Source: Heliocidaris tuberculata (Eukaryota; Echinodermata; Echinoidea; Camarodonta; Echinometridae). Taken from it: a stretch of 64,000 nucleotides of DNA. The stretch covers positions 15,911,020-15,975,019 of the forward strand of contig CM046835.1 in NCBI GenBank assembly GCA_025618425.1, read 5' to 3'. This document shows positions 34,391 to 47,914 of the stretch, piece after piece (the first letter of the stretch is position 1; every line of letters begins with the position of its first letter). Below the pieces are notes generated by a model that was not told the origin of the DNA, ran no database searches, and saw only the letters and a program-made list of their open reading frames with translations. The position numbers and the translations under genes are program-made.

Positions 34391-35937
34391 AGAGGTGTTA
34401 TCATTCTTTCTTTCTAACAGAAAGCAATATGTCTCTTTAAACGATTGTTCATCAGATTTATGTAATATTCTCTGTGGTGTTCCACAGGGAAGCCTCCTGG
34501 GTCCACTTTTATTTATTTCATATATAAATGATTTCTGCAGATCATCCCATATTTTATCGTTTATACTTTTTGCTGACGACACGAATCTGTTCTTTTCCCA
34601 CAACAATCCATACACTCTTGCGCAAACGGTTAATTCTGAACTATCTAAGATTCTACAATGGATTAGAGCAAACAAACTTTCACTTAATCTCCAAAAAACT
34701 GAATATATGTTGTTCAGTAACACTATAGACTCACTGCCAATAAATATTGAATTCGATGACTTCCCGTTGGAGAGTGTTTCTCACACTAAATTTTTTTTCG
34801 ACATTAAACTCTCCTGGAAGTATCATATTGACAACATCTGTAAAACCAGGGAAATGTAAGTAACATTTCCCTGGTAAAACTATTTCTCGAAATATTGGTG
34901 TCATGAATAGATTAAAAACACATCTCCATTCATCTTCCTTACTTATGCTTTATTCCTCTCTGGTCTTACCATATCTACATTATGGACTCCTGGTGTGAGG
35001 CAATACACACCAAACTTTGTTAAACAGAATATTATTATTACAAAAGAAAGCTCTTCGTATCATTTGCCTTTCTCATTTTCACTCCCATACGGATCCTCTT
35101 TTCTTTGAAAATAAAATATTGAAAATTAAAGATCTTTATCTTCTCCAGTTAGGTCAGTTTATGTATTCTTATAATAACGACATGCTTCCTTCCATTTTTG
35201 ATGATATGTTCACCCAAAATAAATCCTCTCATAAGTACCCAACCCGGCGCTGTAATGACTTTCATCTACCTCTGTTGAGAACCCTTCTAGCTCAAAACAC
35301 GTTTATTTATACAGCCCCCAAATTTTGGAACTCTCTTCATAATGACATTCAACTTGCCCCCTCACTTTATTCATTTAAAAGGAAATTGAAATTGTTTCTT
35401 ATACTTTCTTACAATACAAATTAATATCAGTGCATAGTTTAATCATGCCTCGCCTTTTTTTAAAAATGCATTTATCCTTCCCGTCATGTCTTTACGCTCT
35501 ATATGCAACTTATAGTCAAGGATTGTAATTCCGAACAGATTGTATTACCGAACGTGTACAGTTAAGCGCCTAAAATGGGTTTTCATACGCGTGGGATTAC
35601 GCGTATGAAAACCACACTATTGAAACGAAGGTTGTGTCTTTTTCCCATAGGTTTCACACGTTCGGAAATACATCTTTTTTCAAGGGACCAAAACGCTGCG
35701 TCGTTGGGAAGGGGTTCACTCGGAAGGGAATATCGTATTAAATCTACGTTGTCTTTTTAAAATTCCATCAACTTCTTTTTCTGTAGGACTTTGAGCATTC
35801 ATTATGTAAGTTTTGACAGATATTCATATGATATTTAATTTGCTATCGTTGATTTTCTGAAAAGGGTTCGGACACTGGATCAACCACCATACTACAATTA
35901 TGGTCACTACCCCTGTAGTACGCACATCGTGTGCTCT

Positions 35938-35968
<31 letters not shown>

Positions 35969-36483
35969 CTCCTCCTCTCCACCTCTTCTCTCTTTTTCTT
36001 TACTCTTCACATATGCAGCAACATTTACTATCCTTGTATTTTTCTCTTCCCTTGCTTTAATTTATGTTGTCTTATTCTTTTTATTATGTTCACCATACTA
36101 TATACGTGTCGTAACAAGTTCTCAAATTATGGATTTATAATTGTATTATTATTCTGCCACTTTTTGGTAAGCTATGTATATCTATATTTTTTTCTGGTCA
36201 ATATATTTACATGTTTTTAAAAAAAATACGTTTTTGTCATTATTTCGAGGGATCCACATACTCCAAACTTGGCTTTTCAGTGGATCCCTCCATTTCCACA
36301 TGTTTAACTTTAAAAAAAAAACAAACAACAAAAACACTGGATGTCTATGTATACTTTCTATTTTATAACTTTAAACCATGTAAAATGTATTTTGTTATTG
36401 AATATTGAATTGTATATTTGATTTCTTGTTAAAATCACTGTTCTGTTGGAAATGAAAATAAAACTGAAACTGAAACTGAAACT
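34391..36483 (+). mobile_element. 5'-truncated LINE (CR1/L2/jockey-like), broken
   Basis: The first part encodes a reverse transcriptase piece: YVSLNDCSSDLCNILCGVPQG, then SLLGPLLFISYINDF and the catalytic FADDTNLF, followed by ANKLSLNLQKTEYM. The reading stops at 34857 beside a small fold-back (ACCAGGGAAATG, 5 bp, CATTTCCCTGGT), then resumes; a TGA at about 34996 replaces an expected Trp in the LVxG block. The C-terminal domain follows at 35017-35424 (KKALRIICLSHFHSHTDPLF, TRRCNDFHLPLL). A TA-type MITE is inserted at 35513-35891. The 3' end is AATAAAACTGAAACTGAAACT at 36463-36483, a short tandem tail usual for CR1/L2-like LINEs. The 5' part, including the endonuclease, is absent. Inactive. 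Confidence 0.85.
35513..35891 (-). mobile_element. TA-type MITE inserted in the LINE
   Basis: Complete 379-bp copy in reverse orientation, from TAGTCAAGGATTGTAATTC to GGATCAACCACCATA, lying in the LINE 3' UTR. It is younger than the LINE insertion and close in sequence to the copies at 10314 and 10952. Confidence 0.8.
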
Positions 36484-36866
36484 ATGCCCTACTTTAAAAA
36501 ATAAACTATGCAAATTTGCTTCAGTTCCAGGGTCGAAATTGGAGAGAGTATTTTTTTTTTAATGATTTACATATCAATTTTTATGACTTAAATATCTGAA
36601 TACCAATCTGATTTACATATCAATATCAATCAAAGAGATGTCATCTACCCCCCTCCCCCAGCCATCCTTTCAAGAATGCATCATTCACGGGGGATATGAG
36701 TGACTTGAGCTGAGTGAATGTATCTCTCTCTCTACGGTATACTGGTCTATCAGAATGATTCTTTTAAAATTAACACTGCCCCCTCCGTTGTACTTTCGCA
36801 CAAAAAGCTCACAAACTTGCGCTCATGATCTTTATTTTTATTACTCCCCCCCCCCCCCCCCCCTCT

Positions 36867-36964
<98 letters not shown>

Positions 36965-37767
36965 AAACGCAACTCTATACAAGAGGTCGAAGAACTATGA
37001 CTGCTGTATGGGTTGTGACATGAACATGTATGTAATTATCCATGTATTGTGATTTTCGAAGGGTTATGCTCTGCCAGTACATGCATAGGTGTATCCAAAA
37101 GTTATACATGTATTTGTAGTTGATCGTATCCCCTTTTTCATGTAACAAGCAGTAAAATAAAAGCCGTAAAGAAGACACAATATTATTTGCCCTGTATCGT
37201 ATATTTGGGCAGAATGGAAGAATAAAAAAGAGAATGAGATAGAGGGAAGGATGAACAAGGAGAGAAGAAAGATATGACTGGATATTAATAATTATTTAAA
37301 AAGGGAGATAAAGGGAAAGCGAATAGAGATAGAGAAGAGGGAGGGGAAAGGAGAGAGACTTATGAAGGAAAGGAGAGAGAGAGACAGACCTATGAAGAGA
37401 AGAAAAGAGAGAGGGGAAGGAGAGAGACAGAGAGAGAGAGAGACCTATGAAGGGAAGAAAAGAGAGAGGGAAAGGGAGAGAGGGCCATAAAGGTAAGGAA
37501 AGAGAGGGAAAGGGAGAGAGAGAGAGACCTGTGAAGGGAAGAAAAGAGAGGGAAAGGGAGAGAGAGAGGGGCCTATGAAGGGAAAAAAGAGAGGGGGAAA
37601 GGGAAGAAAAGAGAGAGGGAAAGGGAGAGAGAGACCTATGAAGGGAAGAAAAGAGAGAGGGAAAGGGGGAGGGCCATAAAGGGAAGAAAAGAGAGAGGGA
37701 AGGGGAGAGAGAGACCGATGAAGGGAAGAAAAGAGAGAAGGAAAAGGAGAGAGGGCCATAAAGGGAA

Positions 37768-37802
<35 letters not shown>

Positions 37803-38625
37803 CAGAGAGAGAATGGTGAGATGCATTCCGGCTACTGAAAATTGAAATATAATACTTTGTATCAGGTGAATATAATAAATTTGACTGCATCACGAAAATA
37901 GTCTATTCCCTCAGAACACCATCATCTTCGTCCTGTCTTGCGCTCATCTGGTCTCACAGGAATTAATTCCTGTCAGGTACCTCACCTGGTTTGAGTGTGG
38001 CAAATGTAGATTAATGTCTTGCTAACGGATTTGGTGCTGTGGCTGTGTACATTGAAATGCCTAGTTACATAAACCGTTCACATAAACCCAATCATTTACT
38101 ATTATGCAGCACAATAAGAACAACAAGGTATAGAAATTGATGAACAGATCTTTCTGAGGAAAAAAATGAGACCTGGATGCAGGATGTGCGAACATTGAAA
38201 GGCCTTTTACATAACATTACATAACCCGAAATAATCAATCATTACAGTTGTATGCAACACAATAAGCATAATAAGCAGCGCGGAGGCGGTTCCGGTGTAG
38301 GCTTTCGGGGGTTCACCTTGCCCCCCACCCAGCAAAATGGTTGATTTGTTTCATTTAGATAATAGAGTAAATATATTTTTGCCATTATGTGTCACAAAAA
38401 AACACCAGTAAATGGGAATAAAATACCCCCCCCCCCAAAAAAAAAAAAAAAAAAGAAAAAGAAAAGAAAAGAAAAAGAAAAAGAAAAAGAAAAAGAAAGA
38501 AAGAAAGAAAAAGAAAAGAAAAAGAAAAAGAAAAAAAAAAGAAAAAGAAATTTTTTGGTAAAAGTTACCGAAAACAGAAACAGTAAGGACTTACTAGTAT
38601 AGGGCCACTGGCTGGCTAGCGTAGG
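36484..38625. other. Simple-sequence-rich intergenic block
   Basis: No gene. Contains a poly-C plus (CT)n tract at 36846-36965, a GA-rich minisatellite at 37300-37812 with recurring phrases GACCTATGAAGGGAAG and GGGCCATAAAGG, and an (AAAAG)n tract at 38431-38550. Serine/leucine or lysine frames over these tracts are artefacts. Confidence 0.8.
37300..37812. repeat. GA-rich minisatellite
   Basis: Strongly purine-skewed for about 510 bp. Units containing CCTATGAAGGGAAGAAAAGAG alternate with units containing GGCCATAAAGGGAAG, at loose spacings of 50-70 bp. It ends in pure (GA)n. Confidence 0.85.
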
Positions 38626-39469
38626 TAGGGGGAAATGGGGTAATTGTGGCCCCGGGGTACTATTGTGGCCCATTTGTCTTTGAGAGTTTGTAATTCTTTG
38701 TAGCATCACTCCATGACAAATATGTTTGGCACATGTCTAGCTGAACACTATTCCTCCTATCGAATCAGAAAAATAAGCCCTTTAGCTCAAAGTTTGTGAA
38801 CAGGGGGCTCAAAACGTACGACAATCCAAATTTCATAAGTGGCAAGTCTACTTTACATTAATTGAAATTATTAAGATGATTTTTTTTGTTGAAATAGGAA
38901 GAGTATGAACTGAGGAACACAAAAGAAAAACTTCCACCTTAATATTTTCAATAGCAGGGCTGTACAGAGGGATCAAAGTGAAAATGTTGCTCGGGGTAAT
39001 TAAGGCCCCGTGTGCAATAACAGTGCAAAGTGGATGGGTACCCACTTTTTATGACACTGTAGATGCACGATATTATGTGTGATGATATAATTATTGCTTT
39101 TTTCAACCATTTGGCAGAACCAATTATTGATTCAATGTTGTTAGTTGATTAAAAGTGTATCAGCAATGACTGACACTAGTAATTATGGATTTCCATAAGA
39201 GATATTCCCAAAATCTATATTTTCAATTGGTCATGACCAATAGGGGCCACAATTACCCCGACCCACGCCAATTTGACCTGCTTGACATTATGCTTATTAG
39301 CATCTTAATGAATGTAGTTATGAAAAAAAAAATGTTTTTGAATGGATAGCTGAATAGTTCCTCTACACTGTGGTGTAAAATATTCAACCATATCACTTAT
39401 ATATTTAACATGTTTAATGCAGCAATCGAAACAGTGAAAAGGGGGCCACAATGATCCCAGTCTCCCCTA
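38626..39469. mobile_element. Inverted-repeat DNA element, family unknown
   Basis: Left end TAGGGGGAAATGGGGTAAT then TGTGGCCCC; right end reverse-complemented TAGGGGAGACTGGGATCAT then TGTGGCCCC. Additional internal copies of GGGTAATT...GGCCCC (38994) and its complement (39244) suggest subterminal repeats. About 844 bp, no coding frame. Confidence 0.65.
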
Positions 39470-42400
39470 TATTTTGTACTTTCCCGACTCTGAATTACCA
39501 GTGTAGGGTAAGGTCACACAGTCTCCCACAAAAAAGTTGTAATTTGTTAGCATTAAATCAAGCCGTTTCAACTTTGAAAATTCAAAAACTTCCTACCGTG
39601 AAAGGGTGAAACCCCCACGTGTCCTCCATCCCCTCGCTACCTGGCATCCTGTGGGGCGATGATCCCATAAGGACCCGAACACGATCCAACTATTCGACAA
39701 TCTTATTCTGAATATGATATTCTTTTATATTTATTGTATATGTATTTTCTGTAAAAAGTTTCTGTTGTTGCCCTGCTTTTATTACCCAGTTCGCCTCAAA
39801 CCCCCCCCCCCAAGAGCCCCCGCCCTGCCACCCCAACTAAAAATGTCTTCTAGAACTGCAATTAGGTATTGTACAACAAAAGTTTTTTTGGGAAAAAATG
39901 CGACTTGGTTATTTATTCAGGTCTTAATGTCTGACCCACGTAACCTGCTTGACCTAAATCACTTTGCCCTTCAAATCTGTTTCGGATAGGTGAACTGTTC
40001 ATGATCTCTTTTGAAGGAAAAAAAAAATCACACGGAATGCCTACCCTATTCTGTCAAGATAGGGCTTCTGTGAGCAAGAACATATTATCAAACATTTCAG
40101 AAATTTGCTTGTGGTTGAATTGTGCATTCGTTTTTTGTTTTTTTAAAGTAAATATATTCAAATATTCATATATAGACTATAAGAAAGTTTCAAGTCCAAT
40201 AATCTTTATTTCAATAGATTTGTTTCCTTCTTTTGTTATACATTCGTATTTTGAAAGTGCAAGACAAAAATTCCCTGAATACAATTACCTACAAATTCCA
40301 TTATGGGGAGAAATATATCACTTAATATTTGTTTTCTAGGTTTTATAAAATTGAATAAAAATTGGACTGATTTTGAGTAAAGATGTCTAGAACATTTGGA
40401 GATATATGAGGTTTACATGTACATCGATCATGAGGGCAAGATAATCAGGGAAAAAAAGCACGAAGAAGAAATACCTCTCTTTACTATAACTGTTTGCACG
40501 TCGGATCATTAAAGATTCATCCTTAATCGGTCACTCAGAAATGAAACGTATAAAATCATTTCATTGTGTTATTTTTTCATTTGTCATTTTAAAGATAATT
40601 TATCACATACATCCGTGAATTTTAATTACCACGCACAAAAATCTCTCTCTTTTCCATTTTGTATTATCAAACTGCGAAAGGATAAGAAGAATCAAACAGA
40701 AATAGATAACCAAGTTGGATCGAACACACAAAAAAGGTACCAAATTAAACAACTATTGAAACGTTTTGGGTTTGTTTTTTTTTTTATAGAAAATAACGGC
40801 AATTTACTTCACACCGCATCAAAGAAATTTGAAATTAAACACTCTCAAAACTAACACGAAGGTATCTCAGGAAAGTTAATATTTATCCATAAAGGCCTAT
40901 CGCTTAATAATATCTATTTCGTTTGAAATTTTGCAGTATGTTTCCCTATATTTCAAAATAGTTTTGTTTTTCTTCTTCCGTGACCGTTAGTAAAATAAAT
41001 CTTTAAGTAGTATCTTTAAAGATATCTTCTTATGCCAAGCCATTTTTAATTTTGAGAAACTTCTCTGAGACATTTTATCGAAGGAAACGTTTTTAATTTC
41101 ATGTTGATGAATGATCGACCAAGGCCACAACTATCTCATCCCTCCCTCCACCCCTCCACTTCTCCCCCCCCCCCCCCTCCTCTCTCTCCAACCCTCTCTC
41201 TTGCTCTCTCCCTCCCTACCTCCCTTTTCCTTTTCTCTCCTTTCCACATTATATAATCATCCCCATTCCCACTTGTGAAAGAAAAGGACAAGAAAAAGGA
41301 CATCAAACTCAAAAATTCCCCAGTCCCATTTTCCGTTAATTTGTGGATTACTATGGCCTCCAGTCACAAAGAAATTTTCTCCTTCTACACATGCTCCGAT
41401 TACGTAACTTCTTTCAAATACTTACCCTTTATAAAGATTCGTTTTTAAGGTGATCCTGTAAATTTTCTGTTACCATGTTCAAAGGCTGTGTGATCTAGTT
41501 TTTACTTCAAAGTCTCCACTGAAGAAAAGTCACAATGCATTATGATGCAAAATGGGGGTTTCACAAGTAGGTCACCGAAATCGCGACGAGCTGCTGGTTT
41601 TCAAACTACCAAAAGACTTTTACATTTCCTTAAAAAAATAATAATGCATCGAAAAATAAATATTATACCAAGGTAAGTTTTCTTTCTGTGGTTTGAAAAA
41701 TATAAATATACATGGGCGTCCAGGCTCAATTTCGTATACGGGTCTGACGTCTCTGGCCCATCAACTGCATGTCCACTGTCTAGATTTCGCCACCGGTGGA
41801 AATGAACACACAATTTTGACACACACACACACACCCACCCACCCACACACATACACACACGCACACACACACACACACCCACATATATATATATATATAT
41901 ATATCAAGGTCTAACAAAATTTGGTAGTACACGCAGACACACACATATATATATATTCTACCAAATTTGTTAGACCTAAACAATTACAATTGACATTGGT
42001 ATTTAATGTCCGACTGACCGACCTTACTTTCTTTTGGGTATTTTTTTTTTTTTTTTTTACCCTGCATCAGATTGGGTATTCACCGTCTGGTAAATCTTTT
42101 GACCAACCTTTACTTACAAAACAAACTTTACCCAACTTGATAAAAGAAGTAGATACCAAATGGCAATTTTTTCCCCAACCTTAATTTATCAAGTAATGTT
42201 GGTAAATATGTGCCCAATTATTATTTGGTAAAAATAACTGCTACAAATTGGTCAACCTCTCTTTAGCTGAATTGGTTGAAAATAGCTTTAAAATTGGTAA
42301 ATCTTTAAACAACTAGTGATAGCCCAACTTAATTTACCCAATATTTTAACAGTGAATTATAGTGACATTCGCTGTTGGCACGTTGGGGAGCCATTTAGCA

Positions 42401-42896
42401 TTTTTAATGCAAGTTTAGTCAGATTTTCTTTAATCCTTTTTCTTTCTGAAAAGGTGCAGCTCGGCCCATCCCTGGATGTGCATTATGCATTAAGACAAGA
42501 TTTATCTAATCGCGGTATTGGAACAATTCCATTGAACATGATCCAAAAAGAATTCGTTATGTGTGTTATAATCCTGGATGAGAATGATTTTTTTTTTCCA
42601 AGTCCGGAACCGACGTATTTTATAAGGCATTGTGATATGATGCGTATTTCCTACCTGCAGTATGAAAGACAATGCGCTTTTGTTTTCTTAAGCCGTTTTT
42701 AAACTTCGAAGGCAGATAATCAACTCTTATTGAAAAAACAGTGATCCATGACAAGCTCAAACTTGGGGTGAACTTCCCTGCATGCTCTTAATATTTAAAG
42801 TTATGCAAGAATATGCCTTTGCACTTGAATTTTACCTCGTTTCGGTGTAATACATGATAATATTTGAAATGGACAAGATTTTATTCTACACCTTCC
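39470..42896. other. Intergenic, no gene supported
   Basis: AT-rich with several frames of 90-130 codons (for example 42316-42702 on plus), none with a recognisable domain or splice context. Contains a CT/C-rich patch near 41130-41250 and the CA/TA tract plus hairpin at 41818-41978. Confidence 0.6.
41818..41978. repeat. CA/TA microsatellite with a 20-bp hairpin
   Basis: (CA)n then (TA)n at 41818-41904. Then AGGTCTAACAAAATTTGGTAG (41907-41927) and its near-perfect complement CTACCAAATTTGTTAGACCT (41958-41977) surround a second CA/TA tract. Confidence 0.85.
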
Positions 42897-44670
42897 CAGG
42901 GGAGGCGGAGCGTCTTTCAAAGTGGGGGGGGGGCACCAACAAAAAGGGGCACTTTAGGGGAAAGCGGGGCACCTACAAAGGGTGAAAACAAGGCGGAAAA
43001 TGCCACGTTGAGACATTAGTATACCGCTACATTCTGATTAATACACTATCGTATCGAGGATCATTTTCGACACATTATTGTTTATGTCTTAACATGGTTC
43101 TAGATAAAAACTACTTTGCAGTTGAGTATAATGGTCTGATTATTCATTTGCAAGCGAGCGAGTAAAATATTGAAGATATTTTGAATAGCAGCGATTTTCC
43201 TAATATGATAAGAGGGCAATGGTAAATGCGAGCGAGCGTAGCGAGCGAGCTTTGGAATTTTTAAAGAAAAATTTGTCATCCTTCCTGTTGTGATTTAGGG
43301 GCAATGCTCATTCTTGTATAATTTAGGGAATTGTGCCCCTCCTGCTCCCTGCTCCACTGCCTCTCATTGTGCTGATATAAGTAGGGGAATCTATTATTAT
43401 GAAGCCTCTCTGATTATTTGGAGCTAGGTATATGGCTCTTTTGTGGACTTTAGGGCACATCAGAGTATATAGGTACATTATATTAGATATGTATAGGCAG
43501 GGCACTTATCAGAAGACAAAAGGGGCACTTATCAAAAGGGAAAATAATACTATTAGAAAGAAAATCGGGCACTTAAAAAGGGACATTTATCAGAGGTGAA
43601 AAGGGCACTTATAAGGAAAAAAATGCACTATTAGAACGGAAAATTTGGCACCAATCAGAGGAAAACAGGGACACTTGTCGGATTTCAAAGGGACACTTAT
43701 CTGAGCTTTAAAAGGGGCACTTATCAGAAGGTGCAAAGGGCACTTATTAGAAAGAAGAAGGGGCAGTCATACGAAGAAAAAGGGTCACTTATCAGAGGTG
43801 AAAAGGGCACTTATAAGAAGGGAAAATTGTACTATTAGAACGGAAAATGGGCACTAATCAGACGAAAAACAAAGGCACAGATTTCAAAAGGGGCAAAGTT
43901 AAAGGGGGCACCTATCAGAAGGTGAAAAGAGCATTTATCAGAAAGAAGAAGGGGCGCAGTTTTACGAAGGAAAAGGGGCACTTATCAGAAGTGAAAAAAG
44001 GCACTTATCAGAAAAATTTGGCACCAATCAGAGGAAAACAGGGACACTTGTCGGATTTCAAAGGGACACTTATCTGAGCTTTAAAAGGGGCACTTATCAG
44101 AAGGTGCAAAGGGCACTTATTAGAAAGAAGAAGGGGCAGTCATACGAAGAAAAAGGGTCACTTATCAGAGGTGAAAAGGGCACTTATAAGAAGGGAAAAT
44201 TGTACTATTAGAACGGAAAATGGGCACTAATCAGACGAAAAACAAAGGCACAGATTTCAAAAGGGGCAAAGTTAAAGGGGGCACCTATCAGAAGGTGAAA
44301 AGAGCATTTATCAGAAAGAAGAAGGGGCGCAGTTTTACGAAGGAAAAGGGGCACTTATCAGAAGTGAAAAAAGGCACTTATCAGAAGGAAAAATTGCACT
44401 ATTAGAACGGGAAATGGGCACTAATTAGACGAAAAAGGGGCAATTATTAGATTTCATAAGGGGCAGTAATGTCTGAGGTTAAAGGGGGCACTTATCAGAA
44501 GTTAAAAAGGGCACTTATTGGAAAGAAAAAGGGGCACTATGTGAAGAAAAGGGGGCACTTATCAGCTATGAAAAGGGGCACTTTTCATAGATAAAAAGGG
44601 GCACATTTGGGGTACTTGAAAAAAGTGGAGGGGGGCACTGTGCCCCCGGCCCCCGGGAGCGCAGCCTCTG
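42897..44670 (+). mobile_element. hAT-like MITE carrying a minisatellite (copy 1)
   Basis: Starts CAGGGGAGGCGGAGCG then TCTTTCAAAGTGGGGG; ends CCCCCGGGAGCGCAGCCTCTG. Flanks are CACCTTCC (42889-42896) and CACCTTTC (44671-44678), an 8-bp duplication with one mismatch. From 43500 to 44620 the inside is a minisatellite of 25-35-bp units on the theme GGGGCACTTATCAGAAGG. A higher-order duplication of 373 bp repeats 43649-44006 at 44022-44379 almost unchanged. The GAGC motif GCGAGCGAGCGTAGCGAGCG sits near 43229. Same family as 59927-61182. Confidence 0.85.
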
Positions 44671-46779
44671 CACCTTTCTATTCTGCTTACTGCCATTCCA
44701 AACACTTCATTCACATTACTGATGATACTGATGATACTGTAACTGATATATATACATGATTTCCAATTTCTTTGCATTTCACACTTGCATATATCGCGAA
44801 AAACATGGAGCCGAAAATAATTTAGCTTTGGAAAGTTGTCAAATTGCCAAAAACCAACGTGAGGCAAACAATATGCTCTATTATAAAAGTGTCAATAGTT
44901 TCAGTTGCCTTAATAGTCTACGACTGTCAGTATCTTAACAATGCTTACATGGACAGTCTTATGCCTTATGATTGATTACTATTTTGTTATAGTATTTCTG
45001 GTCTAATTATTTTCTTTAAAAACCGGATATCTTTCTCTTTTTTTGACACGTCATCTTGTTTATATTTTCCTTGCTTATTACCAAAGTATTGCATTTCATA
45101 ATACAAGATTTCTTGAGCAATATGAATTAACATATGCAAGGAGACTTTTCCAAACCAAGTTTTGCCTGAGGTATACTCTAAAAAGAAGAGTGATTTTTTA
45201 CTCTGTCTTCACTCCCCCAGAAGTCGCGTCAGTGATCGCTTGTTTAGGAGTGAATATCGAGTGAATATCGAGTGCTCGAGTGCTAAAGGAAAAGAGCGAT
45301 TTTTCACTCTATTATCACTTTTTTCACTCCCTGGGGAGTGAAGGAAGCAATCACTCAATTTTTTTTTATAGAAAGAATCACATACACTTGTCATGATATA
45401 AATGCAAATTTCAACCAAACGTATCTTGTACCATTTGCATTTGTATTCTGTGATGACTTGACTTTGCTATTGACCTACAAAAGTGTTGTATAAACCTTTA
45501 ACAAACTCTGTGATCCTTCACTGGAATAACGGAAAGGTAGCATGTATATCAACAATATGTCATAGAGCACCAATGTGAGATGACTTTGTGAATTATAGCT
45601 GAGATCAAAATAAAAACATTCTTTGAGGTAAGGTTAGTAAATAATAAGTGAGGTTTTAAAGAAACATTATTTCCATCTATGACCGTTTGGTGACCTTTTA
45701 ATCCACCTTGGTCTTGATATGTCGTAGCCTTCAATCAAGTAAACCTACACGAGGCAACATGATGTTTCTAACAATAGATGACGTTTAAAACGATTCATAA
45801 CACTATGCAGCTTTACGAAACCATCGACTTTCTTTAGAATTCTTTTGAACATGCTTCAATGCCAAACTAAGGAGATGTACCAAGTTAAATGGCTACAGGC
45901 TGTATTAACAACTATACGGTAAACATACCATCGGCATTGCCCTTTTCACTATAGTACAGCGTTACCCAGGCTCCACATCATAGTAGTTGTTAATAGCATT
46001 TTTTTTTTTGGGGGGGGGGGGGTTATCATATCAACTGAATAATAATCATAGCGTGCATTTGAAAATATAATGAATATATTTTACATGATTAATTTAATAA
46101 TGATGCTTTACAATATTTGGAATAAATATATAGCTATGGAATAATAATACGACTGCTTTTTTCAAACGAAATCGAATAATATACAAACTCTATTGCCCTT
46201 CTCATGTGAAATGTTGTAAGTGCTTTGTTTGTTTGGGGTTTTTTTTTCTCCAATTCATGCTTTTATAAAGTTCACAAACTTGGCAGGGATATGTTTCAGA
46301 GAATTATAACCTATTTCTCCTGTGTATTTGACTCCATTCCATTCCACCTTGCTCTATTTTGGAGTCTGATTTCATATGATTATTTTACATTATTCATGGT
46401 AGCTTTTTTGTTGTTGTTGCAATATTATTGAAATCCCCAGAGTATTGCAAGTGGGAATGAGACTTTACTATGCTTCTTTGATCGTGCTGACACATTTTTG
46501 GCAACTTGCCAATTGCATTTAAGGGACCAATTATTGTATTGTCTGTATTGTATGTGTGTTATTCACTGTTTCTCCTTCGTATGTTGCTTTTCCACATAAC
46601 TGAAAATGATAATGATGACGATGATAACAATAATTTTTTCACTCTGAACAGTGCATACCTAATTTCCACGTTTTTTGCAAGGTTGCATTAACATGCGTTC
46701 GAGAGAATACAACAATGTTCACAAACTTGGCCATGTTATAGTTTTACAATCCAAACGGTGAAGTCACACATCAACAAAA
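44671..46779. other. Intergenic, no gene supported
   Basis: AT-rich. A cluster of GAGTGAA/TTCACTC words on both strands at 45195-45360 can fold locally. A T-run/G-run pair sits at 45999-46021. Nothing else supported. Confidence 0.6.
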
Positions 46780-46966
46780 AACACGATAAAAACTATTTTC
46801 GAAAAATCAACTGAAGGCAATTTCAATAGTCCTGTCTATCACCTTTAGAAATGTGCGCACATTACAATGACGTATTACATAATCCGAACCTGATTTCTAT
46901 GGGAAGTACAATAGGCCTTTGAAATTGCCCTTGAGTTTATTTTTCGAAAGTAGTTTTTATCGTGTT
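46780..46966. mobile_element. Palindromic MITE, 187 bp
   Basis: Left arm AACACGATAAAAACTATTT then TCGAAAAATCAACTGAAGG; right arm reverse-complemented AACACGATAAAAACTACTT then TCGAAAAATAAACTCAAGG. The inverted repeat is about 50 bp per side, and the loop contains a GTGCGCAC palindrome. Confidence 0.8.
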
Positions 46967-47875
46967 AAAAACAAATCTTTTTCAATGAAATGGATTTAAA
47001 GTACAATCATTTTAGAGAAAATCTATTCAAAGAACGACTGTCACTTGTAGTATGTTTTGCAAATCGAAATTGACATTAAAAATTTCTGCCTTTGACCCTC
47101 GGTTAACCGTTGAAACTCCTAAGCCCCTACTGGTCTTTTAATAATCCTGCAGAAGTGGAACATATTCGAGTCCCCTCTTCTGTATATAATGGCTCTAGAT
47201 GAAGTCCGTTATATCTCATGATTTTACACAAACTAAATATTTTTAAGGATTTGAATGGATTTTGACAAGATACAACCGAATGTTGTTTCGAAGATTTTCT
47301 CTGCTGCATCTGTGACCCTTTCGTGACCTTTCTAGTGAACTTGTTCTTGTCGCCAAAGCCAAGACTACAATATCTCCGCCATAATGGCTATGACAATGGA
47401 TGAAGTTTAAACCCATTCTTAAACGATAGCTTTTCTAATCTATGCTGGAATTTGAAGGGGTCCAGAAAGCAAACTAAGAGGATTACTATGTTTCAAGTTT
47501 AAAAGCATCTTTACACATAGTTCTACCAGGAAAGTGTTCTACAGCGGTAAACAGTTACATTTAAGTCCAATCAATGGGCCCTAGGAACTTTGGCCCATGC
47601 TTTTCTTTTCATCATCGTTGGGCATGAGCTCTCTTACTCCGGAATTAATTTGTGTACTAAGTCGGAAAAGCTCTTCTTCCATGCGGGACCCCGCTTAATC
47701 CGATTTTGAAAGGATCTCGTTCAAAAGAAATGGACAAAATGGTGAAAATGGCGTCTTATATACCTAACCCAAGTTTTAGGCTTTACAATAAGCAAGACTT
47801 AACTGTAAACCATAGGCGGATCCAGGGGGGGGTCGCGGGGGTCCGGACCCCCCCCCCCCCCCCCCTTTTTGGCGC

Positions 47876-47914
<39 letters not shown>

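Noticed and set aside
37296..37893. A 176-codon Ser/Leu/Phe-rich frame on the minus strand
   Set aside because: It reads the complement of the GA minisatellite; the repetition is of DNA origin, with similar frames in other phases.
42316..42702. 128-codon frame on plus strand
   Set aside because: AT-rich, no recognised motif, no flanking splice signals or related frame nearby; likely chance.
43490..44640. CRISPR-like regular array (repeats about 30 bp apart)
   Set aside because: Units are degenerate and contiguous without unique spacers, there are no cas genes, and the array lies inside a MITE in a eukaryotic genome. It is a minisatellite.
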